The notes under the pieces were generated by a model, which worked only from the letters and a program-made list of their open reading frames with translations, was not told the origin of the DNA and searched no databases. 64,000 bases of DNA from JBMNCR01 sp049366695 (GTDB lineage: Bacteria; Bacillota; Clostridia; Eubacteriales; Alkalibacteraceae). This document shows positions 8,912 to 18,438 of this stretch, in pieces (position 1 is the stretch's first letter; each line of letters begins with the position of its first letter). The stretch is taken from assembly GCA_049366695.1 (NCBI GenBank), contig JBMNCR010000119.1:1-64000 (forward strand), in the 5' to 3' direction. The translations under genes and the position numbers were made by a program.

Positions 8912-9571
8912 ATGTACAAAAAAAATATAATTATATTCTTATTTGTAATTCTAATAATTTCAATAATCGCTTGTAGTAATATTGTAAGCAAAAACAAAAA
9001 CACCGAAACTCTTAAAGGGATTATACAAGAAGTAAATGAGTCATCCTTACTAATCTCTACTGATAACGATGAGCTATATTTAATTCATTTGAATAATAAT
9101 ACTATATATAAAAACAATATTTCTAAAGACTTTTATATAAATAACGCTATTGAAGTTCTATTTAATGGTGTTATTCTAGAATCATCCCCTATGCAAATTA
9201 CTGCCATGGAAATAACTATGAATGATCAGATGATATCACTAGATCCAAGAGAGTTTATAAGTGGCATTATCGGAGTTTTCCCATCTACTGTGTTAAATGA
9301 AGATAATAATAATATACAAATAGAAATTGAGACTCCATTTGCAATTGAACTCCCTATAGAAAACAACCTACAATGGACATACACGTCAAGTTCTGATGAT
9401 ATTGTTTTCCTAGCTGGTGGAGCAGATACTCAACATGATGAAATAGTTTACTATTATTATTGGGGTTTTAAGATTAATAAATCAGGTGAGTATGTATTGA
9501 CGTTTACTAATGAAGATCTAGAAAGCGGTGAAGAATTAGTATTTAATATAAATGTACCCTCAAAAGAATAA
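8912..9571 (+). CDS. Hypothetical lipoprotein
   Basis: A 219-residue exported protein of unknown function. The N-terminus MYKKNIIIFLFVILIISIIAC is a lipoprotein signal with the acceptor Cys at about residue 21. The first half (residues 30-110) is a run of beta strands of the kind seen in small YobA/DUF3221-like lipoproteins (KGIIQEVNESSLLISTDNDE); the second half ends in ...NKSGEYVLTFTNEDL, which resembles the last strands of chagasin-type or other Ig-like folds. Both resemblances are weak. The ATG follows GGAGGTTAAC. It stands alone, divergent from pyrB and convergent with the clostripain-like gene. Confidence 0.8.
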   Translation: MYKKNIIIFLFVILIISIIACSNIVSKNKNTETLKGIIQEVNESSLLISTDNDELYLIHLNNNTIYKNNISKDFYINNAIEVLFNGVILESSPMQITAMEITMNDQMISLDPREFISGIIGVFPSTVLNEDNNNIQIEIETPFAIELPIENNLQWTYTSSSDDIVFLAGGADTQHDEIVYYYYWGFKINKSGEYVLTFTNEDLESGEELVFNINVPSKE

Positions 9572-9652
9572 TTAGATTATATCCTTCGAGGATACACTAC
9601 AATAAAATATTTATTAAATTGTTTTATTTCTATTTTTTATACTTTTTTATAT

Positions 9653-11503
9653 TTAATAACTAATATCATTAATTTCAGTAAATTCTGAATAACAACAGTT
9701 TTGTGCACAATCGGATATGCTAAACCCTAAAACGTATTTATCATTTTCTATATTTTTTTCAATAATTTCTGGTTCTTCTTCTAAAATAAATGCAGGACCT
9801 AAAATACTTTTCTTTTCATTTTTTTCTATATCATATTGCGTTAGTATTGGTTCAATTTTATCTCCTTTTTTAATTTTAATTATTTCCTTTCGTATTACCA
9901 TATTATCTGGAATTACACCATGCCATGCACCAACTATTTTATACGCACCTCCATCACCATCATCAGTCCAAATTACTCTGATATTACAATATTCTCCATT
10001 TAGAATTGCAGGTATTGAATAAGTAATAATATTTTCATTTATACTTGCTGTACATACTTCTACAACATTGTTGTTTAATGTAATCCATTTGTTATAGAAT
10101 TTTGTTCTAACAGAACCATCAACCTTATCAAAGCTAGCTGTGGGCATACTTCCATACAATACAACTTCATTTTCACTAATTTTTTCTCCTAGTACCGTAC
10201 CTACTTTATTGACATTAATAATATCATTTTTATTTATTCCTATTTTATATTCATTACCATTTTTAGTGATTCCTTCATCTATTAATGCTATTTCATCATT
10301 ATCCTTTGATTCTACTTCTATAAATTTATTTAAAAAATCACTATATATATTTGAAAATCCTATCATCTCATAAATAGGCATCTCATAGACAATATTTTCT
10401 TTATTATAATATGGAAAATAAATAGATAATCCAGTGCTTTGCTCTTTTGCTTTTCCTTTCACTTGATAAACAACAGCTTTTTCAATTGAATTTGTTATTT
10501 TTTTTGCTATTTCTTTATATTCATCACTTAAATTACTTGCCATATCACCCAAATCTAACATATTACTATATCCTTCTCCTGGCGATTGTCCTCCATAGAA
10601 TTCAGCTTTACTAATACTTCTCGATATATCATTAAATACTTTAAGATCGTATAATTCTTCGTTAGCATCTTTAACAAATAATTCAAAATTCTTCTTAACC
10701 TCGTCAATATTTCTTGTATCAGTAACTGATAAGGTTACACTTTCATTTAAATCATTCGCTTTCGCATCATTAATGAAACTATTAGCAATTTCTATCCCCA
10801 CGTCTTCACCATTCATATCTTCCCCAGATATATTTTTTAAAAAAGATGTGTATTCCCAACCTATGGACGGTTCTAACTCAGTTGAAGCAACTAAATAGTT
10901 AGTATATGGAGATACAATATCTGCTGTTTCTAAAGATGACATTAAACATGCATCAAAACCAATAATTTCAAATTTAGTATTTGTTACTTCATAAGCGTCT
11001 TTTAACGCATTTTCAAGTTCTAATAATAACAAAGTATCATAATTATATTTTTCATCGTATCCAAAACCACTAATCGATCCTCCTCCATGATTCCATAAAA
11101 TCAAAGCATATTTTTCTGATGGATATTCTTTTATCCCCCAGGTAATAAAATCACTTAAGGTATCTGCCTGTCCCATATTTTTTGCACCTAAGTCTATCAA
11201 CTTTTTTAAATTATTTTTTTTTACCAACCATCTTTGATTTTGAGATGAATCAATAAAATGATTTTTCCAATTTTTTGTTCCACCGGTCTCAATTACAATA
11301 TTAATATTTTCATTGCTTCCCACTTTCATCATTTCATACAAATCACTTGTTCCAGCATTATTTTCGGTTTCTAAATCAGAACCATTCATATATATTAAAA
11401 ATGTATACTTCTTTTTGTTATTATCTGCTAATTTATTTTCTTCTATTGTACACGCCGTACATACAAAAAATAAAAAAACACATATTATAATAAGCTTTTT
11501 CAT
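9653..11503 (-). CDS. Clostripain-family (C11) cysteine peptidase, lipoprotein
   Basis: Predicted surface-anchored peptidase of clan CD. A lipobox (VCTAC, Cys18) ends the signal. The catalytic dyad is visible: His139 in LWNHGGGSISGFGYDE and Cys186 in EIIGFDACLMSS, each behind a hydrophobic strand as in clostripain. Residues 35-400 hold the peptidase domain; the remaining ~200 residues are beta-rich and not recognisable. Clostripain cuts after arginine; I cannot tell the specificity here. The ATG has GGAGGGG before it. Monocistronic; I see no pro-peptide cleavage signature that I would trust. Confidence 0.9.
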   Translation of the reverse strand: MKKLIIICVFLFFVCTACTIEENKLADNNKKKYTFLIYMNGSDLETENNAGTSDLYEMMKVGSNENINIVIETGGTKNWKNHFIDSSQNQRWLVKKNNLKKLIDLGAKNMGQADTLSDFITWGIKEYPSEKYALILWNHGGGSISGFGYDEKYNYDTLLLLELENALKDAYEVTNTKFEIIGFDACLMSSLETADIVSPYTNYLVASTELEPSIGWEYTSFLKNISGEDMNGEDVGIEIANSFINDAKANDLNESVTLSVTDTRNIDEVKKNFELFVKDANEELYDLKVFNDISRSISKAEFYGGQSPGEGYSNMLDLGDMASNLSDEYKEIAKKITNSIEKAVVYQVKGKAKEQSTGLSIYFPYYNKENIVYEMPIYEMIGFSNIYSDFLNKFIEVESKDNDEIALIDEGITKNGNEYKIGINKNDIINVNKVGTVLGEKISENEVVLYGSMPTASFDKVDGSVRTKFYNKWITLNNNVVEVCTASINENIITYSIPAILNGEYCNIRVIWTDDGDGGAYKIVGAWHGVIPDNMVIRKEIIKIKKGDKIEPILTQYDIEKNEKKSILGPAFILEEEPEIIEKNIENDKYVLGFSISDCAQNCCYSEFTEINDISY

Positions 11504-11554
11504 TTAATCCCCTCCATATGGTTATATTTCTACTTTTTCTATTTTTTTATTAAA

Positions 11555-11594
11555 AAAAAGAAAGATTATAAACATTTGTCTAGTCTTTCTTTTT
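11555..11594. other. Hairpin between divergent genes
   Basis: AAAAAGAAAGA (11555-11565) and TCTTTCTTTTT (11584-11594) form an 11-bp perfect stem with an 18-nt loop. It looks like a terminator in either direction, but it lies between two divergent genes, where it would fall in the 5' leader of the BrkB-family gene. It has almost no G/C, so its stability is modest. It could be an attenuator, an operator, or chance. Confidence 0.4.
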
Positions 11595-11695
11595 AACAAA
11601 AAGATTAATGAAGGGGGATAACCTTTATGTTAATAAAATTTTATCGTATAATTCTTAAGAAAACCTTAAATAATAAATACTATTAGGAGTTTAAA

Positions 11696-12520
11696 ATGAA
11701 AATAATATCTTTTTTAAAATATTTACACGTAAAATATATTCAAGATGAAGTTCCATCTTTAACTGCTCAGACATCTTATTACTTGTTGCTAGCATTTATA
11801 CCTTTTTTGATTTTTATTCTGACATTAATAGGCAATTTAAATCTACCCGCTGAAAACATTTATAGCTATCTTTCAGCAATATTACCTAAACAAACTTATA
11901 TTTTACTTGCATCCATTCTCAACGAAATATTAGTTAGTAACCCTTTTAACATATTCTCAATACTATTAACATTATTTTTTGCTTCAAAAGGAATGAAAGC
12001 AGTTATTATTGCGTTGAATAAAGCTTATGATGAAAATGAAAATAGAAGCATCTTACATTTATGGTCGATCTCTTTTATATTTACTATTATATTTGCTTTT
12101 ATTTTAATTCTTTCTTTATTTGCATTAGTTTTTGGAAAATTAATCGGCAAAACATTGTTTACTTATTTAAATTTATATTATGAATTTATTATTATCTGGG
12201 AGTATTTACGTTATATTATAACTATTGGACTAATGATTATTATTTTCACTTTTATTTATCGACATGCCCCAAACTGCAAGTTGTATTTTAAGGACGTAAT
12301 CGTAGGAGCAATATTTACAACTATCTCCTGGACTTTTTCCTCACAATTTTTTGCACATTATATTAATAATTATAATTCAAGTTATACCATTCTTTATGGA
12401 AGTTTAGGGGGTGTATTTCTTCTACTTATCTGGCTGTACCTCTCAAGTACTATTATTATTATAGGCGGAGAAATAAATGCGTATATATATAATATAAATA
12501 ATAAAAATACTATGGAATAA
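11696..12520 (+). CDS. YihY/BrkB-family inner-membrane protein
   Basis: Six-helix membrane protein of the UPF0761 (YihY/virulence factor BrkB) family, function not established. The family start is visible as QDEVPSLTAQTSYYLLLAFIP, followed by hydrophobic segments about 20-45, 75-100, 115-145, 160-190, 200-220 and 235-262 and by the conserved YGSLGGVFLLLIWLYLSS near the end. At 274 residues it is complete. The ATG follows TTAGGAG. It is alone, with the hairpin at 11555-11594 in its leader. Older names calling this family ribonuclease BN are mistaken. Confidence 0.88.
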   Translation: MKIISFLKYLHVKYIQDEVPSLTAQTSYYLLLAFIPFLIFILTLIGNLNLPAENIYSYLSAILPKQTYILLASILNEILVSNPFNIFSILLTLFFASKGMKAVIIALNKAYDENENRSILHLWSISFIFTIIFAFILILSLFALVFGKLIGKTLFTYLNLYYEFIIIWEYLRYIITIGLMIIIFTFIYRHAPNCKLYFKDVIVGAIFTTISWTFSSQFFAHYINNYNSSYTILYGSLGGVFLLLIWLYLSSTIIIIGGEINAYIYNINNKNTME

Positions 12521-12564
12521 TACCTTATTATATTACTCTTCGCGGAAATAATAAATATATGATA

Positions 12565-12593
12565 TTGACAACTATATCACAATATTGTAATAT
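12565..12593 (+). promoter_or_regulatory. Promoter with palindromic operator for the ArsR/CoADR operon
   Basis: TTGACA (12565-12570), 17-nt spacer, TAATAT (12588-12593). Inside the promoter lies ACAATATTGT (12579-12588), a perfect palindrome that extends with one mismatch to ATAT-c-ACAATATTGT-a-ATAT (12574-12593). A dimer bound there would cover the -10 box. The first gene behind it encodes an ArsR-type repressor, so autorepression is the simple reading. Confidence 0.75.
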
Positions 12594-12642
12594 ATAAATA
12601 TATAGATATACAACTATAATATATGTTAGGAGTGAAATAGTA

Positions 12643-12933
12643 TTGAAAGATAATATTTTAAACGAAGAATACGAAAAAAAATCAGAGCTTTTAAAAATAA
12701 TTGGTCATCCCATTAGATTGTGTATCTTATACAATTTATATAAACAAGGCAGTAAAAATGTCACAACTATGCAAGATTGTTTAGATATTCCTCAATCAAC
12801 AGTTTCACAACATCTTGCAAAGCTCAAATCCGTTGGTGTTATTAAAGGGAATAAGAATGGAACCGAAATAAAGTATGAGTTAATTGATGAGTTAGTGGTA
12901 GAAATATTAGATGTATTATTTAACAATAAATAA
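12643..12933 (+). CDS. ArsR-family transcriptional regulator
   Basis: A 96-residue winged-helix repressor. The helix-turn-helix is CLDIPQSTVSQHLAKLKSVG (about residues 46-65), and the early ILYNLYKQG is the usual ArsR helix. Cys27 and Cys46 are the only cysteines; ArsR proteins of the SqrR/BigR/YgaV group sense persulfides through a cysteine pair, though at other positions, so redox sensing is an inference from the neighbour. The start is a TTG at 12643, 10 nt after AGGAG. It is followed after 13 nt by the sulfur reductase fusion and is preceded by a palindromic operator. Confidence 0.9.
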   Translation: MKDNILNEEYEKKSELLKIIGHPIRLCILYNLYKQGSKNVTTMQDCLDIPQSTVSQHLAKLKSVGVIKGNKNGTEIKYELIDELVVEILDVLFNNK

Positions 12934-12946
12934 AGGAGGTAATACA

Positions 12947-15442
12947 ATGTCAAAAAAAATACTAATAATAGGCGGAGTTGCCGGTGGAGCTAGTACCGCA
13001 GCGCGTCTAAGAAGATTAGATGAAAACGCAGAAATAATAATGTTTGAAAAAGGTGAATACATCTCATTTGCAAATTGTGGATTACCTTATTATATTGGTG
13101 ATGTAATAAACGACAGAAGCAAATTATTACTACAAACACCTATGGCAATGAAGAAACTTTTTAATATTGATGTTAGAGTTAAAAATGAAGTTATGAGTAT
13201 AGATAAAGAAAATAAAAAAGTTTCTGTAAAAAATTTATCTAAAGATGAAATATATGAAGAAAATTACGATGTGCTTGTTATTTCGACAGGTTCATCCCCA
13301 CTTAGACCACCAATACCTGGTATAGACGCATCAAATATTTATACTATTTGGAATATCCCAGATACCGACGCCATAAAAGAGCATGTAACGAAAAATGAAA
13401 TAAAAGAAGTAGCAGTTATCGGTGGTGGTTTTATAGGTATTGAAATGGCAGAAAACCTACACGATCTAGGTATCAATGTTACAATTATTGAAATGGCTAA
13501 CCAAGTTATGGCGCCTTTAGATTTTGAAATGGCTCAATTCATTCATAAGCATGTGGAGAATAAAGGAGTTAATCTAGTTTTAGGAGACGGCGTTAAAGAG
13601 TTTAAAGAAAATGACAAAAAAACAACTGTTGTTACTAATGAGGGAAAAGAAATCGATGCAGATATAATCATCTTATCGATTGGTATAAAAGCAAACAGTC
13701 AATTGGCTAAAGAGGCTGGTTTAGAGCTAAATCAAAGAGGTGGTATAGTAGTTGACAAATATTTAAAAACTTCTGATCCCAACATTTATGCTGTAGGTGA
13801 TGTCATTCAAGTTAATGATTTTATCAATAATATAGCTACAATGGTTCCTTTAGCTGGACCAGCAAACAAACAAGGAAGGATAGCTGCTAATAATATTTGC
13901 GGATTTAACGAAGAATTTAAAGGCACGCAAGGAACTTCTGTAGCAAAAGTATTTGATCTTACAGTATCGACAACAGGCAGCAATGAGAAATCCCTTAATA
14001 GAATAAATAAAATTTATGGTGAAGATTATCTATGTATACATCTGCACCCTGGAAACCATGCTGGTTATTATCCTGGCACAGAAAAGATACATCTTAAATT
14101 AATTTTTGACAAATCAACAGGAAAAGTTTTAGGAGCTCAAGCAGTGGGAGGTTCGGGTACAGAAAAAAGAATTGATGTTATCGCTACTGCTATAAGATTT
14201 GGCGCTACTGTTTATGACTTAAAAGAATTAGAATTATCTTATGCTCCTCCTTTTTCTTCTGCAAAAGATCCTGTAAATATGGCAGGTTTTACTGCAGCAA
14301 ATATATTAGAAGGAAATATGGATATTATACAATTTAATCAAATAGAAACTTTAGACTTAGATAACAATATTATTCTAGATCTTGGAACCAAAGCTGAAAG
14401 AACAATGGGCTATGTACCAAATTCAATAAATATTGATGTTAATGATTTAAGAAACAACTTAGATCTACTTGATAAGTCAAAAAATATTATCGTATACTGT
14501 GCTGTTGGTGTTAGAGCTTGGATAGGTGTAAGAATACTTACTCAAAATGGGTTTAAAGTAAAAAATATGACAGGTGGTTTTACCACTTATTCAAATGCTT
14601 ATTATAATGATGCAACCAAAATCCAGTACCCAAATATTAATGACAATACTGATAATAGTAATAAGGAGAGCACAATGAAAGAACAACAAATTATTAAAAT
14701 AGATGCTTGCGGTTTACAATGTCCTGGACCTATTATGCAAGTATACAATGCAGTTCAAATGATCAATGAGGGAGATATCATTGAAGTTAAAGCAACTGAT
14801 ATGGGTTTCTGCGCAGATATTGAGTCATGGTGTGATAGAACAAATAATAAATTACTTAAAACAGAAATGAAAGATAATGTAGCAACAGTCTGTATAATGA
14901 AAGGTTTAGGCGAAAAAGATCTTACCTCTGCTACAAATATATGCAGCAATAACAATAACATACCAAATGTTGCAAACGATAAAACTATGGTTGTATTTAG
15001 TGGCGATTTAGATAAAGCATTAGCCTCTTTCATTATTGCAAATGGTGCTGCAGCAATGGGAAGAAAAGTTACAATGTTTTTCACTTTCTGGGGATTAAAT
15101 GTGCTAAGAAAAGATGAAAATATACAAGTAAAAAAACCATTTATAGATAAAATGTTTGGATTTATGATGCCTAGAGGTAGTAAAAAACTTAAACTGTCAA
15201 AAATGCACATGGGTGGAATGGGTACAAAAATGATGAGAATGGTTATGCAAAATAAAAATGTTAGTTCTCTAGAAGAACTAATAAAACATGCAATGTCTAA
15301 TGGTGTAGAAATAATAGCATGTACTATGTCAATGGATGTAATGGGAATAACCAAGGATGAATTGATAGATGGTGTAAAATATGCCGGTGTAGCTAATTAT
15401 TTAGGGGCAGCAGAGCTATCTGACGTTAATCTTTTCATATAA
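12947..15442 (+). CDS. CoA-disulfide/persulfide reductase fused to rhodanese, TusA and DsrE domains
   Basis: A four-part enzyme of 831 residues for sulfane sulfur. Residues 1-445 are an FAD/NAD(P)H reductase (GGVAGGASTAARLRR; redox Cys44 in FANCGLPYY), related to CoA-disulfide reductases and Npsr. Residues ~455-555 are a rhodanese with its loop CAVGVRAW (Cys518). Residues ~580-655 are a TusA-like sulfur carrier (Cys588 and Cys592 in DACGLQCPGP). The rest is a DsrE-like domain (VVFSGDLDKALASFIIANGA). The chain could move sulfur from domain to domain and reduce it. The start ATG has AGGAGG at the usual distance. Located behind an ArsR gene. An internal ribosome site at 14663-14677 may yield the last two domains alone. 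Confidence 0.93.
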   Translation: MSKKILIIGGVAGGASTAARLRRLDENAEIIMFEKGEYISFANCGLPYYIGDVINDRSKLLLQTPMAMKKLFNIDVRVKNEVMSIDKENKKVSVKNLSKDEIYEENYDVLVISTGSSPLRPPIPGIDASNIYTIWNIPDTDAIKEHVTKNEIKEVAVIGGGFIGIEMAENLHDLGINVTIIEMANQVMAPLDFEMAQFIHKHVENKGVNLVLGDGVKEFKENDKKTTVVTNEGKEIDADIIILSIGIKANSQLAKEAGLELNQRGGIVVDKYLKTSDPNIYAVGDVIQVNDFINNIATMVPLAGPANKQGRIAANNICGFNEEFKGTQGTSVAKVFDLTVSTTGSNEKSLNRINKIYGEDYLCIHLHPGNHAGYYPGTEKIHLKLIFDKSTGKVLGAQAVGGSGTEKRIDVIATAIRFGATVYDLKELELSYAPPFSSAKDPVNMAGFTAANILEGNMDIIQFNQIETLDLDNNIILDLGTKAERTMGYVPNSINIDVNDLRNNLDLLDKSKNIIVYCAVGVRAWIGVRILTQNGFKVKNMTGGFTTYSNAYYNDATKIQYPNINDNTDNSNKESTMKEQQIIKIDACGLQCPGPIMQVYNAVQMINEGDIIEVKATDMGFCADIESWCDRTNNKLLKTEMKDNVATVCIMKGLGEKDLTSATNICSNNNNIPNVANDKTMVVFSGDLDKALASFIIANGAAAMGRKVTMFFTFWGLNVLRKDENIQVKKPFIDKMFGFMMPRGSKKLKLSKMHMGGMGTKMMRMVMQNKNVSSLEELIKHAMSNGVEIIACTMSMDVMGITKDELIDGVKYAGVANYLGAAELSDVNLFI
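14663..14677 (+). promoter_or_regulatory. Internal ribosome site and in-frame ATG inside the fusion gene
   Basis: AAGGAG (14663-14668), six nt, then an in-frame ATG at 14675 (residue 577 of the fusion), exactly at the border between a polar linker rich in N, D and S and the TusA-like domain. It has the quality of a real start site and would give a free ~255-residue TusA-DsrE protein. It may be either functional or a relic of two genes fused through their spacer. Confidence 0.55.
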
Positions 15443-15449
15443 TTATCTT

Positions 15450-15484
15450 AAGAACAGAATCTCATGAGATTCTGTTCTTTTTTA
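15450..15484 (+). terminator. Terminator after the sulfur reductase fusion
   Basis: AAGAACAGAATCTCA (15450-15464) and TGAGATTCTGTTCTT (15465-15479) are perfect complements, giving an effective 12-13 bp stem, followed by a T run. Strong Rho-independent terminator 8 nt after the stop codon. Confidence 0.92.
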
Positions 15485-15545
15485 TTTGTATAATTTATTT
15501 TTTAGTGTTATTATGACATAATAACTTTAAGAAGGAGTGTTAATA

Positions 15546-16292
15546 ATGACTAAGGTTCTAGCTACAGTTAAAGAAAAAAAAATAACTCAAAATAATATTG
15601 ACGAATTAATGTATACTATCCCTAAAGAAAATATTGAAAAATTTTCATCAGTAGAAGGTCAAAAAGAATTACTTGAAGAACTTGTTGCTCAAGAATTGTT
15701 TTACTTAGACGCTATAGAAAATGGACTTGATAAAACAGAAGATTTTTTAGAGCAATTAAAAATTACCAAAGAAAAGTTTGTTAAAAGCTATGCCATTTCA
15801 AAATACCTAATGGCAGTTTCAGTTAGTGATGATGAAGCAAAGGCTTTTTATGATAATAATCCTGATCAGTTTATTGCCCAAGAAAAAGTAAAAGCAAGTC
15901 ATATATTAGTTGATTCAAAAGACGAAATGGACAAAATATATAACGATATTAAATCTAACAAAATAAGTTTTGAAGATGCCGCTAAAAAGTTTTCTAAATG
16001 TCCATCAAAAGATAATAAAGGTGATTTAGGTTTTTTTCAAAGAGGTCAAATGGTTAAAGAATTTGATGAAGTAGTTTTCCAGATGAATATTGGAGATATT
16101 GAAAGCAATGTTAAAACAACTTTTGGATATCATATTATTCTATTAACTGACAAGGCTGGTAAGGAAATTATGGATTATAGCACAGTTCAACCTCAAATAA
16201 AAAAATATCTTTTGACTCAGAAACAAAACAAAGCCTACATAGACAGAGTACAAACTTTAAAAGAACGATACCCTGTATCATATGATAAATAA
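15546..16292 (+). CDS. Parvulin-type peptidyl-prolyl isomerase
   Basis: Cytosolic prolyl isomerase of 248 residues. The rotamase domain occupies about residues 115-210: EKVKASHILVDSKDEMDKIY, FEDAAKKFSKCPSKDNKGDLG and TTFGYHIILLTDK. The N-terminal ~110 residues are helical (SurA/PrsA-like). There is no signal peptide, unlike PrsA. The ATG at 15546 is preferred over the GTG at 15537 because AAGGAG ends only one base before the GTG. It stands alone between two terminators; client proteins are unknown. Confidence 0.9.
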   Translation: MTKVLATVKEKKITQNNIDELMYTIPKENIEKFSSVEGQKELLEELVAQELFYLDAIENGLDKTEDFLEQLKITKEKFVKSYAISKYLMAVSVSDDEAKAFYDNNPDQFIAQEKVKASHILVDSKDEMDKIYNDIKSNKISFEDAAKKFSKCPSKDNKGDLGFFQRGQMVKEFDEVVFQMNIGDIESNVKTTFGYHIILLTDKAGKEIMDYSTVQPQIKKYLLTQKQNKAYIDRVQTLKERYPVSYDK

Positions 16293-16426
16293 TATTTTGT
16301 TGTAATAGAAATTTATGTGCTAATTTATAGACTTCTATCATTATTCATAAAAATGCATCTTAAAATTACTACATTTCTCTTAGATTGTAAATAAAAAAAG
16401 AAATATTTTATACTCTATAAAGTAAT

Positions 16427-16454
16427 GGGATTCTTAAATTATAGAATCCCTTTT
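16427..16454 (+). terminator. Terminator downstream of the parvulin gene
   Basis: GGGATTCT (16427-16434) pairs with AGAATCCC (16443-16450), then TTTT. It lies 135 nt after the parvulin stop. On the minus strand it lacks a good T run, so I assign it to the plus strand. Confidence 0.7.
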
Positions 16455-16539
16455 ATATTATAATCTTTTCATATTTATTTTTAAATTTATGTAAGTAAAA
16501 CTCATTTGTATTTTATAAAATTATATTTGATTAAAAACT

Positions 16540-17967
16540 TTACTCTCCTTCAATTAAAGGGTCTTGTGGCATAATATCATCATCTGACATTTCTTTAGAA
16601 GAAATATCTAGTTTATTTCTCATAACTAAAAACAATATCAACGAAAGCATTGTAGTCGCAATATCTGCAATGGGTTGAGCAAAGATAAATCCATTAAATC
16701 CCCATACTGAACTAAAAATAATCAACGCAGGAATGAAAAACAAGCCTTGTCTTCCGAGAGATATAACCAATGACTCCATTGTTTTCCCAAGAGATTGAAA
16801 CATGGTCATTAATACCATCTGAACTCCTAAAAATGGCATAGCCAATACAAATACTCTAATAATTTTTACTCCCAATTCAATAACTCTTGCATCATTAATA
16901 AATACTTTTACCCAAATCTCGGAGAATAGAATAAATAATAATGCAAATATACTGCACATAATAGTACCTATAATAATTGTTCTTTTTATTGTCTCTAGTA
17001 AACGGTCATATCTTTTAGCCCCATAACTATATCCCATAAGAGGCTGACACCCTTGGGCTAACCCCATAGTAAGCATTATTGCAATATTTGTAACCCGCAT
17101 AACTACTCCATTTGCAGCTACTACATCATCTCCAAAACTAGCTGCAAAAACATTTGCTAGAGCAAAGCCTATGCTCATTAGAATCATGCCCAGTGATGCA
17201 GGAATACCAATTTTGAATATATCAGCATATGCTTTTTTATTAAAACTAAAATGCTTTAGAGAAATAGATATAACCCCATGTTTTTTTAAATAAAACACTA
17301 TGTAATATGAAAAACCTACCATATTTCCAATAGTAGTAGCTAAAGCTGCCCCAGCAACCCCCATATCTAACAACAAAATAAATATAGGATCTAATACCAT
17401 ATTTAGTACAGAACCAATCATCATACCATTCATAGATTCTTTTGTTGCACCTTCAGATCGCAACAACCCTCCCAGTGCCATTTGCATTCCAATAAAAGGG
17501 CTTCCTAAGAGCATAATCACTAAATAACTTTTTCCAAATCCAATGGTATTGACACTCGCACCGCAAAACATTAGTATTGGTTCCATAAATATTAGCCCAA
17601 AGATAGATGCAATAGTACAGATAATTAAAGTTGACCAAAATGAAATAGCCCCTGCTTCACTGGCGTTTTCATTTTCTCCTTTTCCCAATAATCTAGATAT
17701 TAGAGAAGCCCCTCCAATAGCAAATACATTGCCAAATGCTTGAATAATCATAAAAATCGGCATAGATATTGATATAGCGGCAACCATATTAGGATTATTT
17801 AACTTCCCGATAAAAAAAGTATCTGTCATATTATAAATAACTTGAATTAACATGCCCACCATGGTGGGTATAGCTAATGCCCATATTGCCTTTTTCACAG
17901 GCATTGAGTCCAAGATCATTGTTCTATCTTCTTTCATTTTCATATTATTATTTTTGTTCAAACTCAA
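16540..17967 (-). CDS. MATE-family efflux transporter
   Basis: Twelve-helix Na+- or H+-coupled multidrug exporter, 475 residues, the normal size. The start of helix 1 is AIWALAIPTMVGMLIQVIYN followed by MTDTFFIGKL, a MATE signature; the second half repeats it as GIPASLGMILMSIGFALANV. A TTG at 17967 overlapping the marR stop by 4 nt is the first start; an ATG at 17943 in the same frame is possible. Coupled behind a MarR regulator, it is probably de-repressed by a toxic ligand. The substrate cannot be read from sequence. Confidence 0.93.
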   Translation of the reverse strand: MSLNKNNNMKMKEDRTMILDSMPVKKAIWALAIPTMVGMLIQVIYNMTDTFFIGKLNNPNMVAAISISMPIFMIIQAFGNVFAIGGASLISRLLGKGENENASEAGAISFWSTLIICTIASIFGLIFMEPILMFCGASVNTIGFGKSYLVIMLLGSPFIGMQMALGGLLRSEGATKESMNGMMIGSVLNMVLDPIFILLLDMGVAGAALATTIGNMVGFSYYIVFYLKKHGVISISLKHFSFNKKAYADIFKIGIPASLGMILMSIGFALANVFAASFGDDVVAANGVVMRVTNIAIMLTMGLAQGCQPLMGYSYGAKRYDRLLETIKRTIIIGTIMCSIFALLFILFSEIWVKVFINDARVIELGVKIIRVFVLAMPFLGVQMVLMTMFQSLGKTMESLVISLGRQGLFFIPALIIFSSVWGFNGFIFAQPIADIATTMLSLILFLVMRNKLDISSKEMSDDDIMPQDPLIEGE

Positions 17968-18413
17968 CCATTCCTTTCTTTCAATTTGTACATGATTTTT
18001 ACTAAAGTTTCTAGAGAATTCTCTAAATCGAGTATATCTTTTTTTTCCAACTGTGCTACTTTTTTTGCAACATGTTCATTAAAGTCAGATTCAATTTTTC
18101 TTGCAATCCTTTTACCTTTATCAGTAAGAATTAATCCATATTTTCTTCTATCCTCACTTATAGATATCCTCTCAATCAATTCCTTTTTTTCCAATCGATC
18201 AGCTACTGATGTAAATGATCCCTTATTAAGTCCTACTCTTTTGCTGTACTCCGTCATAGGATCTCCTTCATAATTAAGAAGACACATCAAAGTTCTTTCT
18301 TCACTTATGCTTATTTTTATAGGAATATTTATCACACTACCTTCAAGTAATGTTCCAATAAACATAGGCAATAAATTCGCCAAATCTGCAATATTTTCTT
18401 CTGTAGTCGTCAT
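17964..18413 (-). CDS. MarR-family transcriptional regulator
   Basis: A 149-residue winged-helix repressor. The recognition region is EYSKRVGLNKGSFTSVADRL (about residues 56-75), followed by the wing ISISEDRRKYGLILTDKGKR with the conserved D-R-R. The ATG has AGGAGAGG before it. It is the first gene of the marR-MATE operon. A perfect palindrome sits on its -10 box (see 18439-18473), so autorepression is likely. Confidence 0.93.
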   Translation of the reverse strand: MTTTEENIADLANLLPMFIGTLLEGSVINIPIKISISEERTLMCLLNYEGDPMTEYSKRVGLNKGSFTSVADRLEKKELIERISISEDRRKYGLILTDKGKRIARKIESDFNEHVAKKVAQLEKKDILDLENSLETLVKIMYKLKERNG

Positions 18414-18438
18414 ATTATCCTCTCCTATATTTCATCTA

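Noticed and set aside
14755..15354. A 199-codon minus-strand frame inside the sulfur reductase fusion
   Set aside because: It is the antisense of well-conserved TusA and DsrE coding sequence, has no ribosome site, and its hydrophobic translation is what reverse reading of such AT-rich genes gives.
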